A stretch of 64,000 nt of DNA, from the NCBI RefSeq assembly GCF_018309085.1, contig NZ_CP070502.1, forward strand, positions 3,777,001-3,841,000, in the 5' to 3' direction. Source of the DNA: Sporosarcina sp. Marseille-Q4063 (GTDB taxonomy: Bacteria > Bacillota > Bacilli > Bacillales_A > Planococcaceae). This document shows positions 7,986 through 17,436 of the stretch, one piece after another (within the stretch, counting starts at the first letter, position 1; each line of letters begins with the position of its first letter). The translations under genes and the position numbers were made by a program. The notes beneath the pieces were generated by a model, which had not been told where the DNA came from, did no database searches, and saw only the letters and a program-made list of their open reading frames with translations.

Positions 7986-9653
7986 ATGAAGTCAATAGAT
8001 GGTTTAAAATTTGCGGAAATGATAAAGCTCGGTGCTCATCATCTTTATCTGAACGCCGACTACGTCGATTCGTTAAACGTGTTTCCCGTTCCTGATGGTG
8101 ATACAGGAACAAATATGAATTTGTCTATGACATCAGGGGCGAATGAAGTCGCCGCAAATGCTGTCCCGCATATTGGTGAAACGGCAGGGGCGCTCTCGAA
8201 AGGATTGCTTATGGGGGCGCGTGGAAATTCAGGTGTTATTTTATCGCAATTATTCCGTGGTTTTGGAAAAGCGATTGAAAATGAAGCTTTTCTTGACGGT
8301 AAAAAATTTGCATCCGCGTTACAATATGGTGTTGAAACAGCGTATAAAGCAGTTATGAAACCTGTAGAAGGTACAATATTAACAGTTGCAAAAGATGCTG
8401 CAAATGTTGGCGTGGAAGTATCAAAAACAACAGATGATTTCATTGAAGTAATGGAAGCAGTTGTACGCGAATCGAAAGCTTCACTTGAACGCACGCCTGA
8501 TTTACTTGCAGTGTTAAAAGAAGTCGGAGTTGTGGATAGCGGCGGGCAAGGACTTGTATATGTCTACGAGGGCTTTTTGGCATCTCTGAAAGGCGAAGGA
8601 CTTCCGGAAAGAACCGACGAACAAGCGATGAAAGAAATGATCAATGAGCAACATCATCTTAGCCTTCAAGGCTTTATGAATACAGAGGATATTATCTTTG
8701 GTTATTGCACGGAGTTCATGGTGAAATTCGAAGATGAAAAGCTATTGAATAATCCTTATGACGAATCTAATTATCGGGAAGAATTAAGTCAGTTCGGAGA
8801 TTCACTGCTTGTTATTTCAGATGACGACGTTGCAAAAGTTCATATTCATTCAGAAGAGCCGGGCGACGTACTTTCATTTAGTCAAAAATATGGTTCACTC
8901 ATTGATATTAAAATTGAAAATATGCGTGAACAACATATAAACCTTGTTGGTGCAGATCACAATGTACATAATGTTAAACAATCTGAATCCATTAAACATC
9001 CTTATGCAATTGTAACGGTTGCAATGGGTTCCGGAATAGCTGAATTATTGCAGAGTGTTGGCGCATCGGCAGTTATCGAGGGTGGACAAACCATGAATCC
9101 ATCCACTGAAGATATCGTAAAAGCAATTGAAGATATCAGCGCCGAGCGTGTTTTAATATTACCGAACAATAAAAACATTATCATGGCTGCAGAACAAGCC
9201 GCGGAAATAATCGGAATTGAAGCGGCGGTTGTACCAACGAAAACTGTTCCAGAAGGATTATCTGCGATTCTTGCGTTTAATCCAGAGGCTGAAGTTAGCG
9301 TCAATGCAACTGCGATGACGGAAGCTGCCTCTCATGTAAAAACAGCGCAAGTAACGCATGCGGTTAGAGATACAACAATTGATGGCCTGACAATAAAGAA
9401 AGGCGAATACATGGGAATTGCAGAGGGGAAAATTGTAACAACTCATGCATCAATTGAAGAAGTAACAAAAGAATTATTATCAAAAGTTGTAGATGATGAC
9501 GCTGAAATCGTTACGGTCCTTTACGGCGAAGAAGTAACGGAAGATGCCGCTTCTCTCATAGAAAGTTATATCGAAGATAACTTTGACCATGTGGAAGCTG
9601 AACTTTATAATGGGAACCAACCGCTTTATCCGTATATTATTTCAGTCGAATAA
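7986..9653 (+). CDS. fakA: Fatty acid kinase catalytic subunit FakA (YloV, DAK2 domain)
   Basis: ATP-binding subunit that phosphorylates exogenous fatty acids held by a FakB partner, feeding PlsX/PlsY lipid synthesis. It is 555 aa. The N-terminal Dak2-like nucleotide domain shows NVFPVPDGDTGTNM (near 28-41) with the magnesium-binding aspartates, then GARGNSGVILSQ. The middle and C-terminal parts form the FakB-interacting region (ending PLYPYIISVE). SD GAAGGAGG lies 10 bp upstream. It follows yloU and ends at a strong terminator. No fakB is in the window; plsX is 4.6 kb downstream. Confidence 0.93.
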   Translation: MKSIDGLKFAEMIKLGAHHLYLNADYVDSLNVFPVPDGDTGTNMNLSMTSGANEVAANAVPHIGETAGALSKGLLMGARGNSGVILSQLFRGFGKAIENEAFLDGKKFASALQYGVETAYKAVMKPVEGTILTVAKDAANVGVEVSKTTDDFIEVMEAVVRESKASLERTPDLLAVLKEVGVVDSGGQGLVYVYEGFLASLKGEGLPERTDEQAMKEMINEQHHLSLQGFMNTEDIIFGYCTEFMVKFEDEKLLNNPYDESNYREELSQFGDSLLVISDDDVAKVHIHSEEPGDVLSFSQKYGSLIDIKIENMREQHINLVGADHNVHNVKQSESIKHPYAIVTVAMGSGIAELLQSVGASAVIEGGQTMNPSTEDIVKAIEDISAERVLILPNNKNIIMAAEQAAEIIGIEAAVVPTKTVPEGLSAILAFNPEAEVSVNATAMTEAASHVKTAQVTHAVRDTTIDGLTIKKGEYMGIAEGKIVTTHASIEEVTKELLSKVVDDDAEIVTVLYGEEVTEDAASLIESYIEDNFDHVEAELYNGNQPLYPYIISVE

Positions 9654-9660
9654 TAGTCGA

Positions 9661-9698
9661 AAACAGTGCTGCTTATTCATAAGCAGCACTGTTTTTTT
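9661..9698 (+). terminator. Rho-independent terminator after fakA
   Basis: Perfect 15-bp stem: AAACAGTGCTGCTTA (9661-9675), loop TTCA, TAAGCAGCACTGTTT (9680-9694), continuing into a T-run. It separates fakA from the serine dehydratase genes. Confidence 0.95.
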
Positions 9699-9716
9699 GA
9701 GGAAAGACGAAGTTTT

Positions 9717-9745
9717 TTGTTCTATTCAAGATTTTCATGTAAAAT
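9717..9745 (+). promoter_or_regulatory. Probable SigA promoter for sdaAB-sdaAA
   Basis: TTGTTC (9717-9722), 17-bp spacer, TAAAAT (9740-9745), located directly after the fakA terminator and about 30 bp before the sdaAB start. Confidence 0.5.
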
Positions 9746-9777
9746 AGGAATCAGGATATAGTGAGGGGGAAATTCAG

Positions 9778-10440
9778 ATGAAATTCAGATCAGTATTTGA
9801 AATAATCGGTCCAGTCATGATCGGACCTTCATCTTCACATACAGCAGGGGCTGCAAAGTTAGGACGCGTAGCACGGACACTTTTCGGACGCCAACCGGAA
9901 TGGGCTCGTATTCACCTATATGGTTCTTTTGCAGAAACATATAAAGGGCATAGTTCAGACGTTGCGATTATTGGGGGATTACTAGATTACGATACTTTCG
10001 ATGAACGTATAAAAACTTCGTTTGAAGAAGCAGAAAAAGTTGGTTTGACATTTGAATTTATTCCTGAGGAAGAAGAGATGCCTCATCCGAACACGGCAAA
10101 AATTGTTATTGGGGATAGCAAAAGTGTTATGGAATTGACGGGGATCTCAATTGGCGGCGGGAAAATGGAAGTTGTTGAACTAAACGGATTCCCACTAAGG
10201 CTTTCAGGGAATTATCCAGCACTTTTGGTAGTCCATGAAGATACAGCCGGAGTCATTGCAAACGTTTCCAATGCACTCGCTACAAGAGGCGTGAACATTG
10301 CGCATATGGAAGTCGGCCGTAAAGAAAAAGGTCAAATGGCGTTAATGGTTATCGAAGTCGACCAGTTAATCGATGACGAACTTATCGATGAAATAAAAGT
10401 TTTACCACATATTACACAAATCTCAACGATTGCCGATTAA
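9778..10440 (+). CDS. sdaAB: L-serine dehydratase, beta subunit
   Basis: Regulatory subunit of the iron-sulfur L-serine deaminase, which converts serine to pyruvate and ammonia. It is 220 aa. The GPSSSHTAGA motif near residue 16 is the conserved serine-site segment, and an ACT domain (about 148-220; LLVVHEDTAGVIANVS) ends the protein. SD AGGGGGAAA precedes the ATG. The alpha subunit follows after 13 bp; the two genes form a pair as in B. subtilis. Confidence 0.95.
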   Translation: MKFRSVFEIIGPVMIGPSSSHTAGAAKLGRVARTLFGRQPEWARIHLYGSFAETYKGHSSDVAIIGGLLDYDTFDERIKTSFEEAEKVGLTFEFIPEEEEMPHPNTAKIVIGDSKSVMELTGISIGGGKMEVVELNGFPLRLSGNYPALLVVHEDTAGVIANVSNALATRGVNIAHMEVGRKEKGQMALMVIEVDQLIDDELIDEIKVLPHITQISTIAD

Positions 10441-10453
10441 GGGGGACGAAAAA

Positions 10454-11359
10454 ATGGATGTATTATTTAGCTCAGTAAAAGAACTTGTCGCGCTTGCGGA
10501 ATCGCAAAATAAACCTATATCAGAAATAATGATCGAACAGGAAATATTAATCACGAAAAGAACTCGTGAAGAGATAATCGATCAAATGGATAATAATTTA
10601 AAAGTCATGGAAGAAGCAGTTGAAAAAGGATTGCAGGGTGTCCGCTCAACATCGGGTTTAACCGGCGGGGATGCTGTACTGATTCAAAAATATATGGAAT
10701 CCGGAAAATCACTTTCTGGGGACGTCATCTTAGACGCGGTAAGTAAAGCAGTCGCAACGAATGAAGTAAACGCGGCAATGGGACTGATTTGTGCAACACC
10801 GACAGCTGGTGCGGCTGGAATTGTTCCGGGCACTTTATTTGCAGTGAAAAACAAATTGAATCCAACTCGGGAACAAATGATCAATTATTTATTTACTTCA
10901 GGTGCATTTGGTTTTGTCGTTGCAAACAATGCTTCCATATCCGGTGCAGCGGGCGGGTGTCAAGCTGAAACGGGATCGGCCGGGTCAATGGCTGCTGCTG
11001 CAATTGTTGAAATGGCCGGCGGTACACCACAGCAAAGTGCCGAGGCTTTTTCGATTGTCATGAAGAATATGCTTGGACTTGTCTGTGATCCAGTTGCAGG
11101 CCTTGTTGAAGTGCCTTGTGTAAAACGAAATGCAATGGGAGCGGCTAAAGCGTTAGTCGGTGCAGACATGGCGCTTGCGGGCGTAGTCAGTCGAATTCCT
11201 ACGGACGAAGTAATCGAAGCGATGCACCGAATTGGTCAGTCAATGCCTTCAGCTTTACGGGAAACGGCAAAAGGCGGACTAGCGGCAACACCTACGGGAA
11301 AGGCATTGCAAGCAAAAATATTTGGAGAGCAAACGGTTGGAAGTAGCTCGAACACTTAA
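10454..11359 (+). CDS. sdaAA: L-serine dehydratase, alpha subunit
   Basis: Catalytic subunit carrying the oxygen-sensitive [4Fe-4S] cluster. It is 301 aa, starting at ATG 10454 (MDVLFSSVKELV) behind AGGGGGACG. Conserved cysteines lie in LICATPTAGAAGIVPG, GGCQAETGSAG, LVCDPVAG and EVPCVKRNAMG; three of these are expected cluster ligands from the family. An upstream in-frame start at 10430 would overlap sdaAB and has no SD. Its 3' end overlaps the likely recG start. Confidence 0.95.
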   Translation: MDVLFSSVKELVALAESQNKPISEIMIEQEILITKRTREEIIDQMDNNLKVMEEAVEKGLQGVRSTSGLTGGDAVLIQKYMESGKSLSGDVILDAVSKAVATNEVNAAMGLICATPTAGAAGIVPGTLFAVKNKLNPTREQMINYLFTSGAFGFVVANNASISGAAGGCQAETGSAGSMAAAAIVEMAGGTPQQSAEAFSIVMKNMLGLVCDPVAGLVEVPCVKRNAMGAAKALVGADMALAGVVSRIPTDEVIEAMHRIGQSMPSALRETAKGGLAATPTGKALQAKIFGEQTVGSSSNT

Positions 11360-13391
11360 TGACTCAGTAACTACCGTAAAAGGAATCGGAAAGAAGGCTG
11401 GAGAACAGCTTGAGTCATTGAGAATCATCACCATTTCCGATTTAATAATGACGTTCCCGTATCGTCATGACGATTTTACATTGAAAGATTTATCTGAAAC
11501 ACCACATAATGAGCGTGTCACAATTGAAGGCAGAGTCGAAAGTGAACCCGCCGTTTTATTTCTTGGGAATAAACGATCCCGTCTTCAAGTCCGTCTTCTT
11601 GCCGGCAGGCATCTCGTGAAGGCGGTCTTTTTTAATCAGCATTATTTAAAAGATCGACTCGAACCAGGATCGATTGTAACGGTAACCGGGAAATGGGACC
11701 GCGGCAGACAATCAATCAATGTATCGAACTTTACTTCGGGTCCGAAATCCGAACAAGCAAACTTTGAACCTGTTTATAGTTTGAAAGGCGTTATGCATCA
11801 GAAAACTTTTCGACGCTTTATGCGAAGTGCATTAGATAGCGTCGTAGGACTTCATGAAGATCCACTGCCTGCTGACATTCTCGAAGCATATAAATTACCA
11901 ACACTAGAGCAAGCTCTGGAAATGATTCATTTTCCTAAAAGTCCAGCGCATATGAAACACGCCAGAAGAAGATTTGTTTACGAAGAGCTTTTACTTTTTC
12001 AATTAAAAATGCAAGGAATGAAAAAGATAAGGAAAGAGTCGGATAAAGGCGTCATTATCGACTATAATCTCAATAAAGTGAAGGATCTAATCGCTTCATT
12101 GCCGTATGAATTAACGGGTGCGCAAAAACGCGTCGTCAACGAATTATGCGCCGAATTGAAAAGCGATGCGCGGATGAATCGACTTCTGCAAGGAGATGTT
12201 GGTTCGGGTAAAACTGTCGTAGCGGCAATTGCGCTTTATGCAGCCATAACGGCAGGATTCCAGGGGGCCCTCATGGCGCCGACGGAGATACTTGCGGAAC
12301 AACATGCGGCATCACTCGCTGAATGGCTAGAGCCTTTTGGCGTAACTGTCGCATTTCTTTCTGGTTCAACAAAAGGTAAAGCAAGAGAAAATTTGCTTGA
12401 AAGATTAGCAGCGGGCGATGTCGATTTACTTATCGGTACGCATGCGCTTATTCAACCAGATGTGATCTTTAAAAACTTAGGTCTCGTCATAACGGACGAA
12501 CAACATCGTTTCGGCGTGGAACAAAGACGCGTGCTGCGCGAAAAAGGCATTAATCCCGATGTTTTATTTATGACAGCAACGCCAATTCCAAGAACGCTCG
12601 CGATTACAGTGTTCGGAGAAATGGATGTCTCTGTATTGGATGAATTGCCAGCGGGCCGTAAAGAAATCGAAACGCATTGGATGAAAGAGGAATCCCTGCA
12701 TCCGATATTGAATAAGATGCAAGCTGAACTGCAAGCCGGAAGACAAGCTTATGTCATTTGTCCGCTTATTGAAGAATCGGATAAACTAGACGTTCAAAAT
12801 GCGGTCGATGTTTACGAGCAATTATCGACTCATTTTCGAGGTCGATTCACAGTCGGACTCATGCATGGTCGACTTCATTCTGATGATAAAGAAAACATAA
12901 TGCGTCAGTTCAGTGAAGGCGAAATAGATGTTTTGGTATCCACAACGGTTGTTGAGGTCGGCGTAAACGTTCCAAACGCGTCTTTCATGTTAATATACGA
13001 TGCAGGACGTTTCGGCCTATCCCAACTTCACCAATTAAGAGGGCGTGTTGGAAGGGGAGCAGCGCAGTCATACTGTGTCCTATTAGCAGACCCGAAAACG
13101 GAAGAAGGCAAGGAACGAATGCAGTCGATGACAGAAACGAATGATGGGTTTGTTTTAGCGGAAAAGGACTTGGAGCTCAGAGGCGCTGGCGACTTTTTCG
13201 GCAGGAAACAAAGCGGTATGCCAGAATTCAAGATGGCGGATCTCGTCCATGATTTCAGGGCGCTCGACACAGCAAGGAAAGATGCAGAAAAGTTCCTAGC
13301 TTCCGATGAATTTTGGAATGCACCAGAATATGCACTTTTAAGAAAGCGGCTTGAGGAATCAGGCGCGCTGGGGAATGAACGAATTGATTGA
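11337..13391 (+). CDS. recG: ATP-dependent DNA helicase RecG
   Basis: Superfamily 2 helicase that reverses stalled forks and branch-migrates Holliday junctions. An N-terminal wedge/OB domain (VTIEGRVESEP near 60) is followed by Walker A GDVGSGKT near 288, DEQH near 386, and the C-terminal helicase lobe (VSTTVVEVGVNVPNA; QLRGRVGRG). The start is a TTG. TTG 11337 has GGAGAG at 11324-11329 with 7-bp spacing; an earlier TTG at 11322 is also open. Either overlaps the end of sdaAA. The 684-aa length fits the family. Confidence 0.94.
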   Translation: MEVARTLNDSVTTVKGIGKKAGEQLESLRIITISDLIMTFPYRHDDFTLKDLSETPHNERVTIEGRVESEPAVLFLGNKRSRLQVRLLAGRHLVKAVFFNQHYLKDRLEPGSIVTVTGKWDRGRQSINVSNFTSGPKSEQANFEPVYSLKGVMHQKTFRRFMRSALDSVVGLHEDPLPADILEAYKLPTLEQALEMIHFPKSPAHMKHARRRFVYEELLLFQLKMQGMKKIRKESDKGVIIDYNLNKVKDLIASLPYELTGAQKRVVNELCAELKSDARMNRLLQGDVGSGKTVVAAIALYAAITAGFQGALMAPTEILAEQHAASLAEWLEPFGVTVAFLSGSTKGKARENLLERLAAGDVDLLIGTHALIQPDVIFKNLGLVITDEQHRFGVEQRRVLREKGINPDVLFMTATPIPRTLAITVFGEMDVSVLDELPAGRKEIETHWMKEESLHPILNKMQAELQAGRQAYVICPLIEESDKLDVQNAVDVYEQLSTHFRGRFTVGLMHGRLHSDDKENIMRQFSEGEIDVLVSTTVVEVGVNVPNASFMLIYDAGRFGLSQLHQLRGRVGRGAAQSYCVLLADPKTEEGKERMQSMTETNDGFVLAEKDLELRGAGDFFGRKQSGMPEFKMADLVHDFRALDTARKDAEKFLASDEFWNAPEYALLRKRLEESGALGNERID

Positions 13392-13420
13392 CGAAGTTGG
13401 ATTTTAATCAAATATACTAC

Positions 13421-13452
13421 AGCCGATGCCCTAGTATGGGTATCGGCTTTGT
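13421..13452 (+). terminator. Rho-independent terminator after recG
   Basis: AGCCGATGCCC (13421-13431) pairs with GGGTATCGGCT (13438-13448) with one G-U pair; loop TAGTAT; followed by TTGTTATT. The tail is only moderately T-rich. Confidence 0.75.
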
Positions 13453-13516
13453 TATTGGCTCCAACTCCACGAGTCACAAAAAAACGCCTTGCGCATGTCG
13501 TCTACCATTTCTTACT

Positions 13517-13655
13517 GTCTAGTTCCAGCAGCCAGATGCTCGGGTCGTAAGTTGATTTATCTTAGGAAGAATTGAACTACATTCTTCCCGGGCAAATAGC
13601 GCCACTTTGCCAACTCGCCTTATGCCTGTCGCATCTAAACGGCCGCTTCCACATT
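13517..13655. repeat. Dispersed hairpin element, copy 2 (diverged)
   Basis: Shares with copy 1 (7074-7188) the order GTCTAG-TTC-CAG, CTCGGGTC-TAAGT, CTTATGCCTGTCG and CTTCC. Its stem bases differ but stay paired: AGATGC with GCATCT here, AGCCCC with GGGGCT in copy 1. The centre is different and holds its own hairpin, GGAAGAAT with ATTCTTCC. The 336 bp between recG and fapR contain only the recG terminator, this element, and the fapR promoter and operator. Confidence 0.75.
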
Positions 13656-13661
13656 TCGGAC

Positions 13662-13690
13662 TTGCATTCTAATTTCTATCTTTATATACT
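13662..13690 (+). promoter_or_regulatory. SigA promoter of the fapR-plsX-fabD-fabG-acpP operon
   Basis: TTGCAT (13662-13667), 17-bp spacer, TATACT (13685-13690). The FapR operator begins 5 bp downstream, so the transcription start lies within it. Confidence 0.8.
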
Positions 13691-13694
13691 GATG

Positions 13695-13711
13695 TTAGTA
13701 CCAAGTGCTAA
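13695..13711 (+). promoter_or_regulatory. FapR operator
   Basis: TTAGTACCAAGTGCTAA is a 17-bp inverted repeat matching the known FapR consensus (TTAGTACC half-site with its mirror). It lies between the -10 box and the fapR ribosome site. Malonyl-CoA releases FapR from such sites in B. subtilis and S. aureus, so feedback control of the operon by malonyl-CoA is inferred. Confidence 0.88.
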
Positions 13712-13728
13712 TTCGGAAGGTGAAACGA

Positions 13729-14313
13729 TTGCGAATGCCTAAAAAAGAGAGGCAATTACTTCTCAAAAAGTTGGTAGAAACAGATCCGTTTTTGACAGAT
13801 GAAGAACTGTCGAAACGATATGACGTAAGCGTTCAAACAATTCGATTGGACAGACTTGAATGCGGAATACCGGAACTACGAAAACGTTTAAAAAGAGTAG
13901 CCTCGCAGTCGATGGCAGGCGAAGTTAAATCACTCAGTTCCGATGAAATAATCGGTGACATTATCGATATAGAACTTGATAAACGAGCATTGTCTATTTT
14001 TGATGTTACAATAGACCACGTCTTCCAACGAAGTGGAATTGCGCGTGGACATCATCTATTTGCCCAAGCAAATTCATTGGCTGTGGCGGTTATGGATGAA
14101 GACCTTGCTTTAACGGTAAAGTCAACAATCGATTTTTTGAAACCAGTGAAAGTCGGCGACCGGGTCATTGCACGTGCAGAAGTTAAAAATGAAAGCAATA
14201 TGGAAAATCGAACACTTGTTGATGTAGTTTCCAAAGTCGGTGACGTGGTCGTGTTTACAGGCCAATTTTATATGTACCGGACGACGGAGCGGAAACAGGA
14301 GGAATTATTATGA
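13729..14313 (+). CDS. fapR: Fatty acid and phospholipid biosynthesis repressor FapR
   Basis: Malonyl-CoA-responsive repressor of lipid synthesis genes. An N-terminal helix-turn-helix ([19 protein letters not shown], about 25-43) is joined to a C-terminal hot-dog fold effector domain (about 75-190; [13 protein letters not shown]). TTG 13729 sits 5 bp after GGAAGGTGA and gives MRMPKKERQ, parallel to B. subtilis MRRNKRERQ; an ATG at 13735 is the alternative. The first gene of the lipid operon, it overlaps plsX as ATGA and carries its own operator. Confidence 0.95.
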   Translation: MRMPKKERQLLLKKLVETDPFLTDEELSKRYDVSVQTIRLDRLECGIPELRKRLKRVASQSMAGEVKSLSSDEIIGDIIDIELDKRALSIFDVTIDHVFQRSGIARGHHLFAQANSLAVAVMDEDLALTVKSTIDFLKPVKVGDRVIARAEVKNESNMENRTLVDVVSKVGDVVVFTGQFYMYRTTERKQEELL

Positions 14314-15302
14314 TTATCGCTTTAGACGGAATGGGCGGAGACAACGCACCTAAAGAAATAATAAAAGGCGCATTGAAAAGTGTCGAGGCTTTTGACGATA
14401 TACATATACATATTTTCGGGGATGAAAAAGCAATCGCCCCTTACTTAAAAGAACATGATCGATTAACAGTCATTCATTGCTCAGAAATAATCGAACCAGA
14501 TGATGAGCCCGTTCGAGCAATTCGACGGAAAAAAGATGCCTCTATGGTTCGCATGGCGCAGGCCGTTAAAGACAGCGAAGCACAAGCGGGGGTTTCCGCG
14601 GGGAATACGGGCGCGCTCATGGCGGCAGGACTTTTTATCGTCGGGCGAATCGATGGAATTGAACGACCTGCACTTGCACCCACACTTCCAACAGTGGACG
14701 GTCAAGGATTTGTCATGCTCGATTTGGGTGCTAACTCGGATGCCAAACCTTCCCACCTTGGCCAATATGCAGTAATGGGAAGTATTTATGCTGAAAAAGT
14801 GCGCGGCATTTCTAATCCGCGAATCGGTTTATTAAATATTGGAACTGAAGAAGGAAAAGGAAATGAACTGACAAAAGCTGCATACGATGTCTTGAAATCT
14901 GCTCCAATTAACTTTATCGGTAACGTAGAAGCCCGTGATTTATTGCTGGGTGCGGCAGATGTAATTGTTACGGATGGCTTTACGGGAAACATGGTGTTAA
15001 AAACAATCGAAGGAACTGCACTCGGCTTTTTCACGATGTTAAAAGATGTCTATACATCATCATTAAAGACAAAATTATCCGCAGCACTTGTAAAAAGTGA
15101 ACTCGGTGGATTAAAAAAGAAAATGGATTACTCGGAGTACGGCGGAGCCGGATTATTCGGTTTGAATGCGCCGGTGATAAAAGCTCACGGTTCATCGAAT
15201 GCAAATGCTATTTATAACGCAATTCGCCAAGCACGAACAATGGTTGAATATGATGTGAGCGGAACAATCCGTAGAACGATTGGAGAGGGGCAGAAAGAAT
15301 GA
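14310..15302 (+). CDS. plsX: Phosphate acyltransferase PlsX
   Basis: Makes acyl-phosphate from acyl-ACP for PlsY, the first step of phospholipid synthesis in most Gram-positives. It is 330 aa. It begins [15 protein letters not shown], contains [14 protein letters not shown] near 90, and [10 protein letters not shown] with [10 protein letters not shown] near 205-228, all characteristic. It overlaps both neighbours by 4 bp (ATGA), so the operon is tightly coupled. FapR regulation is inferred from the upstream operator. Confidence 0.96.
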   Translation: MIIALDGMGGDNAPKEIIKGALKSVEAFDDIHIHIFGDEKAIAPYLKEHDRLTVIHCSEIIEPDDEPVRAIRRKKDASMVRMAQAVKDSEAQAGVSAGNTGALMAAGLFIVGRIDGIERPALAPTLPTVDGQGFVMLDLGANSDAKPSHLGQYAVMGSIYAEKVRGISNPRIGLLNIGTEEGKGNELTKAAYDVLKSAPINFIGNVEARDLLLGAADVIVTDGFTGNMVLKTIEGTALGFFTMLKDVYTSSLKTKLSAALVKSELGGLKKKMDYSEYGGAGLFGLNAPVIKAHGSSNANAIYNAIRQARTMVEYDVSGTIRRTIGEGQKE

Positions 15303-16237
15303 CGAAAATTGCATTTGTTTTCCCAGGACAAGGATCTCAATCTGTCGGTATGGGACAAGAACTTGCGGAGAAAAGTGGAGAACATTTTAAGAAGGCCGAC
15401 GAAGTACTTGGCTTCACATTAAGCGATCTGATTTTAGAAGGGCCTGGGGAAGAACTAACAGTGACGTACAACGCGCAACCTGCACTTCTCACTGTCGGAT
15501 CAATGATTGCTTCAAGACTAATTGAAGAAGGCATTACACCGGATTTTACAGCGGGGCATAGCTTGGGCGAATATACGGCTCTGGTCGCGTCGGGCGTACT
15601 GTCATTTGAAGATGGTGTATCAGCTGTACATAAACGCGGACTTTATATGAATGAAGCGGTTCCGGCAGGCGTTGGAGCGATGGCTGCAATTCTTGGTTTG
15701 GACGCTGAAGCTGTAACGAAAGTAACTGATTCTATTACTGCAAACGGCGATGCAGTCCAACCTGCAAATTTGAATTGCCCGGGTCAAATCGTTATTTCGG
15801 GTACGAAAGCAGGCGTTGAAAAAGCTTGTGTCGAATTAAAAGAAGCAGGCGCTAGAAGAGCAATTCCACTGGATGTCAGCGGACCATTTCACTCATCGCT
15901 CATGAAACCTGCAGCCGGGAAACTTGATGAAACGCTCGGTGAAATTTCAATGAAAGATGCCGGGATTCCATTGATTGCAAATGTGAACGCATCGATTGTC
16001 GAAAATAGTGAAGAAATAAAAGGGTTGCTTGTTGAACAATTGTACTCGCCTGTTCTATGGGAAGATTCAGTTCGTACAATGCTGGACAACGGCGTTACAC
16101 ATTTTATTGAATGCGGTCCGGGTAAAGTGCTTAGCGGATTAATCAAGAAAATTGATCGTTCAGCTACAGTCTTGCCGGTTTATGATGAAGAATCGTTAGA
16201 AGCGGTCGTTGAAGCTTCGAAAGGATGGTCAAAATGA
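15299..16237 (+). CDS. fabD: Malonyl-CoA:ACP transacylase FabD
   Basis: Loads malonyl groups from CoA onto ACP for fatty acid elongation. It is 312 aa. The nucleophile elbow [10 protein letters not shown] has its serine near residue 89; the oxyanion segment FPGQGSQ is at 8-14; the catalytic histidine lies in GPFHSSLM near 199. ATGA overlaps at both ends link it to plsX and fabG. Confidence 0.96.
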   Translation: MTKIAFVFPGQGSQSVGMGQELAEKSGEHFKKADEVLGFTLSDLILEGPGEELTVTYNAQPALLTVGSMIASRLIEEGITPDFTAGHSLGEYTALVASGVLSFEDGVSAVHKRGLYMNEAVPAGVGAMAAILGLDAEAVTKVTDSITANGDAVQPANLNCPGQIVISGTKAGVEKACVELKEAGARRAIPLDVSGPFHSSLMKPAAGKLDETLGEISMKDAGIPLIANVNASIVENSEEIKGLLVEQLYSPVLWEDSVRTMLDNGVTHFIECGPGKVLSGLIKKIDRSATVLPVYDEESLEAVVEASKGWSK

Positions 16238-16980
16238 GTAGATTTGAAGGAAAAGCAGCAATCGTTACAGGCGCATCGCGTGGAATTGGACGAGAAATCG
16301 CACTGAATCTAGCAAATGAAGGCGCAAAAGTTGTTGTCAATTACAGCGGTAGCAAAGACAAAGCGGATGAAGTTGTTGAGTTAATCAAAAATGCAGGCGG
16401 AGAAGCGTTTGCTGTACAAGCAGATGTGTCGAATCCGGATAGCGTTAAAAATATGATTGACGAGACGATTGCAACATTCGGCTCAATTGATATACTTGTT
16501 AACAACGCAGGCATTACAAGAGATAATTTATTGATGCGCATGAAAGAAGACGAGTGGGATGATGTCATTAGTATTAATTTAAAAGGCGTTTTTCTCTGCA
16601 CAAAAGGCGTGACGCGTCAGATGATGAGGCAACGCGCAGGAAAAATTGTAAACGTAGCATCAATCGTCGGTGTTTCCGGTAATCCTGGACAAGCCAACTA
16701 CGTAGCCGCAAAAGCCGGTGTGATTGGTTTAACAAAAACAACAGCGAAAGAGCTTGCGACGAGAAATATTAACGTCAATGCTGTTGCACCTGGATTCATC
16801 ACAACGGATATGACAGAAACATTAAGTGAAGATGTCCAAAAGCAAATGCTTGCAAACATCCCCCTTGGTAAACTGGGCAGTCCTGAAAACGTGGCAAAAA
16901 CAGTATTATTTTTACTGTCAGATGATGCTGCTTATATTACAGGTCAAACGATCCATGTTGACGGCGGAATGGTCATGTAG
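16234..16980 (+). CDS. fabG: 3-oxoacyl-ACP reductase FabG
   Basis: NADPH-dependent short-chain dehydrogenase catalysing the first reduction of the elongation cycle. It has the cofactor loop GASRGIG near residue 13, NNAG near 87, and the Tyr-x3-Lys pair YVAAK near 156-160. ATG 16234 overlaps the fabD stop (ATGA) and gives [13 protein letters not shown]; an ATG at 16225 lacks a spaced SD. It is 248 aa and ends HVDGGMVM, as usual. Confidence 0.96.
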   Translation: MSRFEGKAAIVTGASRGIGREIALNLANEGAKVVVNYSGSKDKADEVVELIKNAGGEAFAVQADVSNPDSVKNMIDETIATFGSIDILVNNAGITRDNLLMRMKEDEWDDVISINLKGVFLCTKGVTRQMMRQRAGKIVNVASIVGVSGNPGQANYVAAKAGVIGLTKTTAKELATRNINVNAVAPGFITTDMTETLSEDVQKQMLANIPLGKLGSPENVAKTVLFLLSDDAAYITGQTIHVDGGMVM

Positions 16981-17031
16981 TCTTGAACAAAATCCATAAG
17001 TAAGTATAATCATCGAGGGGAGGTGACAGAT

Positions 17032-17268
17032 TTGGCAACAGTAGTAGAACGTGTAACGAAAGTAATCGTCGACCGCCTTGGCGTCGATGAAAGTGAAGTT
17101 AAAATTGAAGCATCCTTCCGTGATGACCTCGGTGCAGACTCTTTAGATGTAGTTGAGCTCGTAATGGAATTAGAAGATGAATTCGATATGGAAATTTCCG
17201 ATGACGACGCGGAAAAAATTGGCACAGTCGGCGACGCAGTAACATATATCGAAGCAAAAGTTAACTAA
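17032..17268 (+). CDS. acpP: Acyl carrier protein
   Basis: Carries growing acyl chains on a phosphopantetheine arm attached to Ser37 in the [10 protein letters not shown] motif. It is 78 aa, highly acidic, and near-identical to B. subtilis AcpA in helices 2 and 3 ([12 protein letters not shown]). The start is TTG 17032, 5 bp after a strong GGGGAGGTGA; the upstream GTG at 17023 overlaps that SD. Last gene of the fapR operon, 51 bp after fabG and followed by a terminator. Confidence 0.97.
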   Translation: MATVVERVTKVIVDRLGVDESEVKIEASFRDDLGADSLDVVELVMELEDEFDMEISDDDAEKIGTVGDAVTYIEAKVN

Positions 17269-17335
17269 TTAAAGGTGAAGTTATTATAATTCATCGCTAG
17301 GTAATGAAATCTATTTTGATTTCAAACCAAAATAC

Positions 17336-17385
17336 AAGAGACGCATCTATCCAATCGAAAGAAAGGATAGACCGCGTCTCTTTTA
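17336..17385 (+). terminator. Rho-independent terminator after acpP
   Basis: Two-part stem: AAGAGACGC (17336-17344) with GCGTCTCTT (17374-17382), and inner CTATCC (17347-17352) with GGATAG (17365-17370), then TTTT. It ends the lipid operon. Confidence 0.9.
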
Positions 17386-17436
17386 AGTTAAATGTAGTGT
17401 AAAGCGGTGTGTTTAGGGGGGGCGAAAGTCATGAGT

